Of a stretch of DNA of 64,000 nt, positions 54,556-62,382 are shown piece by piece; position 1 is the first letter of the stretch, and each line of letters starts with the position of its first letter. Below the pieces are notes generated by a model. The model saw nothing but the letters and a program-made list of their open reading frames with translations, did not search any database and was not told where the DNA came from. Origin of the DNA: Bipolaris cookei (taxonomy: Eukaryota > Ascomycota > Dothideomycetes > Pleosporales > Pleosporaceae). The translations under genes and the position numbers were made by a program. The stretch is taken from contig NRSV01000059.1 in NCBI GenBank assembly GCA_002286855.1, forward strand, positions 62,001-126,000, written 5' to 3'.

Positions 54556-57006
54556 ATGCTGAAGACAAGGAGCGTCCAGTCCATCTGCATATCATGTCGT
54601 CTCAATATCGCGATTTTACGCGCCCGTAGCGCACGACTACCGTTGAGGACTCAGTCCGCACCGCTACAAGTCCGATCAGCTGCCTCGCGAGGCTTCGCGC
54701 CACAGCGAGCATTTTCGACAACACCTGCGAAGAGAGATTTGAACCGAGAAACTAAGGAGAATACCTCAACCTCTGAGGATGTACCTCCTCCTCCAACTGA
54801 AGCACTCAATTATGAAGTCAACGCGCGGAGGGCGAGACAGCAATTTGGAGATACCTTGCCCAGGGACCATCTAAGTGCGGAAGAATACACGGTATACGAG
54901 AGACTTTACGGAGAGCCCGTGTTTATCGAACCAATAGAAGAAACCCATGGACTTAACACAGTAATCGAGGAAGAAATTATCCAAGAAGAACGGCCCGATG
55001 ACACTACAGTTTTGTTAAGGAGGACAAAAGATGGCGAGCTCGAGGAGCTTGAGATTGTCGCTGAGAACGCCGCTCTCGAAGAAGACGCAGAAGCTGCTGA
55101 GATGGCCGATGAGACCATGACACCAGAGGAGTGGGAGGCACGCAGAGAGGAAGAATTGCAGACATACCACGATGACGTCTATGAGCAGAGTCGATTACAA
55201 CATGAGGGAGCAGAGGCTTGGGAGGACGTAGAAGAGTCGCAGGAGGATAGTGATTTCATGCGCGCCCATCCTCTGACTATCGCTGGCCGCTTCAAGCCGT
55301 CACCTTCAACCGTGTTCTTGCCCAAGGAAACCCTGGTGGACCCCACTGCTCTTCTCCTGACCCGCGCCAATCACAAGCACCTCGCTGAATCTGCAAACCG
55401 AATTTTTGGCGGACAGAATCTTCCCAACTCGGCCAGTACGGCTCCAGCACGCTTAGGCAACGAGCAAAAACCAATTCCGCTTGACCCTTCACAATCGGAC
55501 ATGGGCAACATCGAAGCTGATGCATACATGGCATCCGTCCAGCCAGGAACATATGCGAGTGTTATGAGTGCGATGGTCGAGGTCCGACGGCGCCTTGGGA
55601 CTGGATGGTTGGAGCATATGCTGCAGAACAAAAAGGGTGGCACCATCCTAGATGCTGGTTCAGGAGGTGTCGGTGTGCTCGCATGGCATGAGATGCTTGA
55701 GGCGGAATGGCAGCGCATGCACGAGGAATCGGGGAACACTTCGCATGGTGCTACCCCACTGGGCAAAGCGACTGTTCTGACAGCGTCCGACACACTTCGC
55801 CACCGCGCAAGCAAGCTGCTGGAAAACACAACATTCGTTCCTCGACTTCCAGAGACTGTAACACCTGAAGATGAAGCCAACACTCAACAGCCACGAAAAT
55901 TCTACGATGTCATCATCGCCCCGCACACACTTTGGCCTTTGCGGCAAGACTACTTGCGCAAAGAACAAGTTGAGAAGTACTGGTCCTTGCTCAATCCCAA
56001 GGGCGGTGTTTTGATTCTTATTGAAAAGGGTCTCCCGCGAGGATTCGAGGTCATTGCTGGCGCTCGCGCTTATCTACTGGACAAGCACATTGCCTCACCC
56101 GGCTCAGAAACCATCGAACGATCCGTCGAGTCTCAAGTGTCGCACCCAAACGAAGAGACTAGGTTTACCCAAAAAGAGGTTGGCATGATTGTTGCACCAT
56201 GCACCAACCACAGCACATGCCCCATGTATCAGTCTACCGGTGTTTCCCAAGGACGCAAAGATTTCTGTTTCTTTAGTCAGCGGTACATTCGACCACCATA
56301 CCTTCAACGTATCTTGAATGCCAAGGATAAGAACCATGAAGACATCCAGTTCAGCTACCTCGTTGTCCAACGTGGACGCGATCAGCGCCTTCCTCAGCAC
56401 GACATACTCGGCAAGGGTTTCGTGCAGGGAGAATCGTCAACGGCAGCTGCTTTTGATGGTTACGAATGGAAAGTTTCAGATGCGGATCCAGATCTAGCAA
56501 CAGAAGAACCCACGTTGACATCAACAGCTGACGTCAATCCACTTACACTCCCTCGGCTCATTCTGCCCGCCCTCAAGCGACGAGGCCATATCATATTGGA
56601 TGTATGCACACCAGCTGGCACGATAGAGCGCTGGACTGTTCCCCGATCCTTTAGCAAGCAGGCCTTCCGTGATGCACGGAAAGCGCGATGGGGCGACTTG
56701 TGGGCTCTTGGCGCAAAGACGCGCATCCCGCGTAGTGTGCGTCTGGGACGTCCAAGTGATGAATTCGACAAGAAGGGCAGAAAGGTTAAGAAGGCCAAGC
56801 AAGTCACTATTGAGATTGGCATTGGCGAAAAGGATGGTAGGACTGTGGAAGAAGGACCTGCTAAGATCCTGGGCAAAGGAGGAAGAATATTGGTTGGTGA
56901 CCGTGATGGACGATATACTAGCGACCGAAAGATTCGGGGAAGCAAAGGCAGGAAAGGAAGGAAGAAACAGATTGGCCAGGACTATAATGTTTTGGACGAC
57001 ATGTAA
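54556..57006 (+). CDS. RSM22: Mitochondrial ribosome assembly methyltransferase-like protein Rsm22
   Basis: Single exon of 816 residues from ATG 54556; the frame is open upstream, but this Met begins a typical presequence (MLKTRSVQSICISCRLNIAI, RARSARLPLRTQ). An acidic region follows (EDAEAAEMADETMTPEEWEA). The Rsm22 domain starts about residue 320 (YASVMSAMVEVRRRLG), with the SAM-binding GGTILDAGSGGVGVLAWHE near 366. A Cys cluster, CTNHSTCPMYQS near 550 and FCFFSQRYIRPPYLQ after it, matches the metal (Fe-S) site of the Rsm22/METTL17 family. The C-terminus has VTPAG-type beta segments and a basic tail (GSKGRKGRKKQIG). Role: maturation of the mitochondrial small ribosomal subunit. It ends 85 bases before the convergent dehydrogenase. 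Confidence 0.93.
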   Translation: MLKTRSVQSICISCRLNIAILRARSARLPLRTQSAPLQVRSAASRGFAPQRAFSTTPAKRDLNRETKENTSTSEDVPPPPTEALNYEVNARRARQQFGDTLPRDHLSAEEYTVYERLYGEPVFIEPIEETHGLNTVIEEEIIQEERPDDTTVLLRRTKDGELEELEIVAENAALEEDAEAAEMADETMTPEEWEARREEELQTYHDDVYEQSRLQHEGAEAWEDVEESQEDSDFMRAHPLTIAGRFKPSPSTVFLPKETLVDPTALLLTRANHKHLAESANRIFGGQNLPNSASTAPARLGNEQKPIPLDPSQSDMGNIEADAYMASVQPGTYASVMSAMVEVRRRLGTGWLEHMLQNKKGGTILDAGSGGVGVLAWHEMLEAEWQRMHEESGNTSHGATPLGKATVLTASDTLRHRASKLLENTTFVPRLPETVTPEDEANTQQPRKFYDVIIAPHTLWPLRQDYLRKEQVEKYWSLLNPKGGVLILIEKGLPRGFEVIAGARAYLLDKHIASPGSETIERSVESQVSHPNEETRFTQKEVGMIVAPCTNHSTCPMYQSTGVSQGRKDFCFFSQRYIRPPYLQRILNAKDKNHEDIQFSYLVVQRGRDQRLPQHDILGKGFVQGESSTAAAFDGYEWKVSDADPDLATEEPTLTSTADVNPLTLPRLILPALKRRGHIILDVCTPAGTIERWTVPRSFSKQAFRDARKARWGDLWALGAKTRIPRSVRLGRPSDEFDKKGRKVKKAKQVTIEIGIGEKDGRTVEEGPAKILGKGGRILVGDRDGRYTSDRKIRGSKGRKGRKKQIGQDYNVLDDM

Positions 57007-57091
57007 AGATATAATGTACGAGCTTTATGATGTACTACTACTCGAGTCCCAGTCGACTTCAATCTTACCTCTAGAGATTTCTGCAGTAATC

Positions 57092-57862
57092 TCACCCATC
57101 AAACTTGACATGGCCTTTTCCCTTTATAAACGTCGCCAGCCAAGGCACCTCGTTTGTACGTTGCACCAGCTGAGCGTAGAACTCGCCATGCGCGGGCCCA
57201 TCAACAACATTGCCCATTGGACTGCCATCCGGCTGTCTCTGGTCAGTGTAGAAGAAACTAATTCACCATAAGCATCAGCCCCATCACATTCTAAAGCATG
57301 ACAAAAAAACTCACCGATACCCCTCCCCCTTGAACATCTCATCCGCAAGCCCAACCCAATACGCACTCGCACTCTTGCCCACGCCCAACGTAACCAATGC
57401 ATCCACAGGCAAAACCGTCCGATTCAACATATTCCCCGTAAAAATAAACGTCTTGTCCCCTCCCTCCTCCTTCCCCATCTTCTTCCACCCTTTCACCGCC
57501 TCCTGCGCCGCTACATACGGACTCACAACATTAACATTCAGATCCGCCGCAAACCTATCTACGGGCACCGAGGTAACGATGCCGGCGTCAGAGGGTGGCG
57601 TCATGGTAGCAGCGTTGTAGACGACGACGCTGGGATAAGCGTGGAGGTCGGTGTGGATGCGGGTGAAAAGCGGGGGGATGCTGGAGGGGTTGGTGAAGTC
57701 GGCGGTTAGAGAGAGGGTTTCTGGGGAAAGAGAGGTGATACTACTGCTGCTGCTGCGGGAGGCGGTAGCAATGCGGTACCCGAGGGAGGAGAGGGAGGCG
57801 GCGATTGCGGTGCCAGCGTTGGGGCCTGCGCCGAGGATGAGGGCAATAGGTTTGGGGGACAT
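57092..57862 (-). CDS. Short-chain dehydrogenase/reductase, atypical active site
   Basis: Two exons (57315-57862 and 57092-57236; 78-base intron) encode 230 residues. The Rossmann start is PIALILGAGPNAGTAIAASL (GxGxxxG variant), followed by GYRIATASRS, ADFTNP and VVVYNAA. The position of the classic Ser-Tyr-Lys triad reads FIFTGNMLNRTV and LVTLGVGKSASAYW: the Lys is present but the Tyr four residues before it is Leu, so catalysis by the usual mechanism is doubtful. The second exon (RQPDGSPMGNVVDGPAHGEF, then EVPWLATFIKGKG) matches the conserved C-terminus of this fungal group. The downstream acceptor (CCAGAG, not CCAG) is needed for frame. An upstream in-frame ATG at 57952 exists but adds an unlikely His/Thr/Asn-rich leader. 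Substrate unknown. Confidence 0.85.
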
Positions 57863-58240
57863 GGTTGTGGAGTGATGTTTGGTGTTACGGTTTGTATGTT
57901 TTGTACGATGGGGTTGGTCTTTGTTTAAGTATGTCGTTGACAGTATAGTCATGGCTGGTTATTTGATTGCCAAGTCAGCAGCTCGTCTGCTTTCTCATCT
58001 TCTTCCTTGAATATTCCTCTTGACATTTCTAGTAAACCTATCCCATGGCGCTCAGTCTACTGAGCGCGTAGACTAATACGAATGCGGAAAGAGGATGATG
58101 GTAATATTGCATGCCCGGGTAGTCTTGTTTGGTCCAGAGGTTGTGGAGAAAAGCCAAATAAGCTTCTATCTTTGGGTGTGCATGCTTAGCCAATCTTGCG
58201 CTTGCTTGGTAACAAGACAGCATTTTCCCGGTTTGACATA
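57863..58240. other. Intergenic, border of the transposon cluster
   Basis: Promoter of the dehydrogenase gene up to the TA target of the next transposon. Nothing coding. Confidence 0.6.
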
Positions 58241-59599
58241 ACGTGGTTCACAAGCGAGTCGGCCACTTTGCACCGGCGCGTCGCCGTCGAGATGTTATCA
58301 CGCACTTTTATCACAGTTAATAAATTATTGCGGTATACCAAATTAATTATTAGAATCGCCACTATCACTTGCAATATCTATCTCAACTGCGCAGGTACGA
58401 GCGTTGTGTCAAGTCTGCTTGCAACGCCCGCACCGCTTCTCTCCTCGCACCCTCTTCGACGCGCTCTCGCCGTCGCCACGACTGCTACCCGCCCGTTCAG
58501 CTAATACTTCCTGTACCTTTCCAACAGTATGAGTTTCCCCTGTCAGTATGTATTGACGCTTACTGCTCTTCCGTTTATTTGCTGCATCTAGAGCTTCTTG
58601 AAGGCTGCTTATGTTCTCTATCATAAGCGTCATCTTATGTGCCATTTGCTGAGCCCCTTAACTGTGCAACCTTCTCGTCGAGAGAACTTCCAGAAGATCC
58701 ACGGACATTTCTTATTCTCTATCGAATGAGAGTAATTTGAGCCTCAACTTCGCGGGCGTTGCGCGGCATCTGCGCCTCCCAGGTGTCTACCCGTTGTGGT
58801 GGTTGTCTTGGTGTCTGCACCACTACATCAAGCTTTGATAGCACAGCCTGTGGGTTATGTGGGACTAGACCAGCGCCTCTGAAGCCAGTTTGAATGTCTC
58901 CCTTCGTGATAGACTGCTCAAAAGCAGCCTTAAAGGCTAGTAGGAAGGTCTCCTTGCTGATATAGTGGGTGCGGTTGCGTGCCAAGCCTGAAATAGCGTC
59001 GCCATACTTGCGCTTTAACGGCGCGAAGCAGGCCACATCAAGAGGCTGCAACAGATGAGACGAGTGTACAGGCATGCAGAGAAGAATGATATTCTTCTCC
59101 TTGCAAAGGTCTTGAAAATCGACCGAGCAATGACTCTCGTGGCCGTCGATAATAAGCAGTCGATACCCACCTACAGTGCAGCTCTTTGTATGGGTATCAA
59201 AGTGCTCTAACCACGCAAGAGCAAGCTGATTGTTCTTCCAGCCATTGGGACTGACTTCAAACGTCAGCCTTTGTAAGCGCAAATCCTCGCACAGACTCTT
59301 CAAGAATACGCTCAACTATAGCTTCCTCTTCTAGCTTATTCAGGCGCTTTGATTTTGGTTCGCAGTCGCGTCGAGGACGTCTTTCAGCGCGTCGGTAAGA
59401 TAGAGTTCTTCGAGGTACGTTATAGATAGAGGCAGAACGTCTTTGGCTTTGAACACGTTGCGATTGGACATCAAAAAGAGCAAGCTGAAGATTGGATTCA
59501 GTATAGGAAGCTTGAGTAGTTCGTTGTTGAGACATAACGTGTTGCAGTGTCAACGTCGACGCGCTGGTGGGGCGTGGGCCGCTCGCTTGTGAACCATGT
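58241..59599 (-). mobile_element. Internally deleted pogo/Fot1-type transposon
   Basis: A 1359-base element flanked on both sides by TA (58239-58240 and 59600-59601). The ends are inverted repeats: left ACGTGGTTCACAAGCGAG, right (reverse complement) ACATGGTTCACAAGCGAG, with similarity continuing through GGCCAC and GCGCGTCG for about 45 bases. It carries the front and back of a transposase with the middle missing, so it could only have been moved by another copy. Confidence 0.92.
58343..59535 (-). pseudogene. pogo/Fot1 transposase with central deletion
   Basis: From MSQQRTTQASYTESNLQLAL the N-terminal Psq helix-turn-helix (SQRRSASIYNVPRRTLSYRR) runs to ESVRGFALTKADV, where the CENP-B region and the first catalytic Asp block should follow. 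Instead, after a frame change near 59260, the DDE domain resumes at EVSPNGWKNNQLALAWLEHF. LLIIDGHESH (second Asp) and HSSHLLQPLDVACF (third Asp) are intact. Downstream are a TAG after AQITLIR, a one-base frameshift before QQMAHKMTLMIENI, and a TGA inside the zinc knuckle (CGRCKQT-stop-HNARTC). Roughly 200 codons are missing in the middle compared with the 34 kb copy. Confidence 0.88.
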
Positions 59600-59716
59600 T
59601 ATGGGCAATAAAATAGTTGTCCGGCAAATCAGTGAAACATTGTTCGAGGAGTTTGTCGCCCTTAATTAACAATCATTGGTGGGATAGCTGTAATAGGCTA
59701 GAGCCTAATTAGTGTA

Positions 59717-60047
59717 ACGTGTTTTACAAGCGAGCGGGCCATACAAGCGAGCGCGCCACCCCACTAACTTTCTACATCTCTCTAACTCTAACGTGACTGC
59801 ATAGCGAGCGCGCCAGCTAAGCGAGCGCGCCACCCTAAATCTCACCAAAAACCCCCAACTACAAAGGTCTATATCTCAACAACTATACATTAGAATTGTC
59901 TAGAAATCTATAAGTCTAATACTTGTAACAATCTCGCTGTTACCTCAAGTTTTAAGATTATTCCAACATACAATTATACAAATATAGAAAAGTACGCTAG
60001 AATAATCCCTGTATTTCTGCTATCTCTTATTAAGTTTATTACTATTA
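59717..60047. mobile_element. Terminal fragment of a further pogo/Fot1-like element
   Basis: After TA at 59715-59716 the sequence begins ACGTGTTTTACAAGCGAGCG and has four iterations of AGCGAGCGSGCCA (about 59728-59836), followed by AT-rich sequence up to the end of the next element at 60048. Only one end is present here. It is best read as the outer part of an element truncated or interrupted by insertion of the 60-62 kb element. Confidence 0.65.
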
Positions 60048-60059
60048 ACGTGTTCCACC

Positions 60060-60127
60060 AGTAAGCGGCCCACCCCAGTAAGCGGCCCACCCCAGTAAGC
60101 GGCCCACCCCAGTAAGTGGCCCACCCC
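60060..60127. repeat. Left subterminal array, four 17-base units
   Basis: AGTAAGCGGCCCACCCC three times perfectly, then once with AGTAAGTGG. The right end (62075-62108) has only two units in inverted orientation, including the same T variant as the innermost unit. Confidence 0.95.
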
Positions 60128-60207
60128 ACCAAACTTGACCTGACATTCTGCGCAATTGATCCATAATAATAAGATAAAAGAAGATAAAACTTAAAAAATA
60201 TAATTTA

Positions 60208-62038
60208 TTATTTAGCTCTACACTGAGTTCTTTTGTGACCTTGAACATGGCACTTTGTGCACGTCGGCGGCGCGCACTGACGTCGCTGACTGCCCTCACA
60301 CTGCTCAGTGGCCATGACCACCCTTTCTGCCTCTACAACAATCTGCTGGGCCTGTCGCATCTGAATCGCTCCACCAGAAGCAATATATTGACTCTGCTGA
60401 TCCTGCTTCTGTCGCTGACGCTGATTTTCTTCACGTAGCTTCTTATTCCCCTCTGCAAGTATCGTCGCCGATTGCATCGCAAGCTGAGAGCTTTTAGCAA
60501 GCTGGCGTATAACAACGCTTGTTTGGCTCTCTGGCTGCAGGCGTAGTCGCTCTTGGATATAGAGCACCTGCGCTACACGCATAAAAAAAAAAATAAAGCA
60601 TACAAATAGATAATAAGCTAATCAGATAACAGAAACTACACGCAGCAAAATATAATATAGAATATAAAATAAAGATAATAATAAGCAAAAACATATACAA
60701 AGTGGTGGAGACGGCGTCTGGATAATAGTTAGCCATGACAGGACGCGATCTGGAAAAAGAGGGACAAGCCCTGCCGCCTGAAAGCCTGCCTGAATATTCT
60801 GCTGCATAAATATAGTCAGCCGGATTCGTGCATAGGCTGTAAGAAAGTCTGTTTGTCAACATGGTAGACGCCGTGGCGGGCGAGCTCCTCGATCTCGCGT
60901 CCGTACGCGCGGTTTAGTGGAGAGTAGCAGCTTACGTCAAGAGGCTGTAAGAAGTGAGACAAGTGGGCGGCGTTTAAAGCATGCAGGTATAGTTCTCCTT
61001 GCAAAATTCTTGGAACTTGAGAGATTGGTTGCTTTCATGGCCGTCAAGTATAAGCAGCCGGCGTGCCACAATAACCTTGCCATTTGTTTGTTTGACAAAG
61101 TGCTTTAGCCTCTCAACTCCTAGCTCATTAGTCTTCCAGCCGTTATCTGAGACGGCGATAGTCCAGTTTGGTGGGAGGCTGCGATACCAGTTGCTCTGGG
61201 GGACCTTACCAGATAGGATTACGAAAGGTGGAAGACACCAGCCTGAGTCGCAGATACACTCGATCGCTGTCACCGACTCGCGATGTCCTGGCTGCGGACG
61301 AGACGGCCTCTGCGACTCTAATCAGCGCTAAGGACTACTTTTGACATTGCAGCGACGCCCATGGCGAATCCAGTCTCGCTCAAAGTTGTAGGTATCCTGG
61401 TCAAGGACGCCGTACATCTGGCGCGTCTCCTCTACTAGCGTAAACCACGCTGCGATTATAGCAGGATCCTCATAGGAGGCGCGCTGACTATATAGCCTTC
61501 TAGTCCACTTTATCTGAAGCTCTGGCTGGCCTTTGATAAAGCGCGATACCCATTTCTTGCCAACAGGCTGTGGGGGTGGATCTTGGCCGCGCGCGGCGAG
61601 TAGAGCGTCTGACATTCGTCGCACGTCAATAATATGGGGTGGAAAGCCTTGTCGATCTAGCTCTAGGATCCATTGAACAAAAGACTGCTCTTCAATAGCT
61701 GATAGCTTGCGATTGACAGAGGCTGTCTCTGATCGCGGCTGGGTACCACGGAGGCGTCGTCGAAGCGTCGTTCGTGTAGCGTCGTATATTGCTGGCAGCC
61801 TGACGCTGGAACAAAAAAAGGAAAAATAAAAACAAGAATAAATAGTCACTCATATACTAATCATCTAGAAAACAGCGACAACGAGAAAAAAACACAAAGA
61901 CGAACAAAATAACTATAGAGCGTCGTATAGCATGGCAGCCTGACGCTGGCTTGTTACACGTTTCTCTTGAAGCGCACGAGATGCTAGAAGTACTCTAGCT
62001 TCACGAGAGGTCTGCATAGAGCGTTGTTGTCGCGGCAT
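60208..62038 (-). pseudogene. pogo/Fot1 transposase, multiply frameshifted
   Basis: The reading starts MPRQQRSMQTSREARVLLAS and has the helix-turn-helix (VTSQRQAAMLYDA, then TRTTLRRRLRGTQPR). The CENP-B-like part is intact (VGKKWVSRFIKGQPELQIKW). The first DDE block is out of frame around YNFE/RDTGF near 61385. CDSGWCLPPFVILSGKVPQS and LLILDGHESN (second Asp) follow, then a frameshift, HLSHFLQPLDVSCYSPLNR (third Asp), GFQAAGLVPLFPDRVLSWL, an AT-rich insert (about 60570-60705, possibly an intron), and the zinc knuckle CTKCHVQGHKRTQC ending RAK. An AT-rich insert with flanking duplication sits at 61778-61949. Confidence 0.85.
61778..61949. repeat. Direct repeats of about 31 bases flanking an AT-rich insert
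   Basis: AGCGTCGTAT...GGCAGCCTGACGCTGG occurs at 61778-61809 and again at 61919-61949, with about 109 bases of AT-rich DNA between. The repeat lies in the helix-turn-helix coding part of the transposase. Read on the minus strand, GTTATT...TTCCAG would make an in-frame intron. Confidence 0.85.
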
Positions 62039-62074
62039 TGTGGTGGTTGTGCGGAGAATCGTGTCAGGTTTGGT

Positions 62075-62108
62075 GGGGTGGGCCACTTACTGGGGTGGGC
62101 CGCTTACT
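62075..62108. repeat. Right subterminal array, two 17-base units
   Basis: Inverted counterparts of the left array; GGGGTGGGCCACTTACT followed by GGGGTGGGCCGCTTACT. Confidence 0.95.
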
Positions 62109-62120
62109 GGTGGAACACGT

Positions 62121-62382
62121 TACCAGGCATCGGTAACCTTTGGGCAGCCCCTCACATTTTGTATTCGATCCTCTTTGAGCAGCTGGTGCGGCCGTCCCCC
62201 AGTGCTCTATCAACGGACAATTACAAGACCTGCTTCCAAGCTGTTAGCACACGACAATGGAACGGACTACAAGGATTACTCCGCAGTAGTAACAGGTAGC
62301 CGTTGTGGCCGTCCCCCGTACCTAACGAGAGCGACGCTAGTGTAGGGACCACAACGATTGAACGCCTACCCAAGCAATCATA
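62121..62382. other. Upstream part of a retroelement, boundaries unclear
   Basis: Precedes the gag reading frame. GTGCGGCCGTCCCCCAGT (62187-62204) and TGTGGCCGTCCCCCGTAC (62304-62321) are similar to each other. I cannot identify a long terminal repeat or primer-binding site because only one side is in the window. Confidence 0.4.

Larger units (their letters stand above)
60048..62120 (-). mobile_element. Degraded pogo/Fot1-type transposon with iterated ends
   Basis: A 2073-base element flanked by TA (60046-60047 and 62121-62122). Both ends start ACGTGTTCCACCAGTAAGCG and the inverted match continues past CCACCCCACCAAACTTGACC (left) and its partner. The left end has four 17-base units, the right end two. 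The transposase inside is broken by several frameshifts and AT-rich inserts. Confidence 0.92.

Noticed and set aside
54227..54605. Possible small two-exon membrane protein gene on the minus strand
   Set aside because: Two hydrophobic segments and a GTGAGT donor are visible, but it overlaps the RSM22 start antisense, the splice choice is forced, and no family is recognised. It needs transcript evidence.
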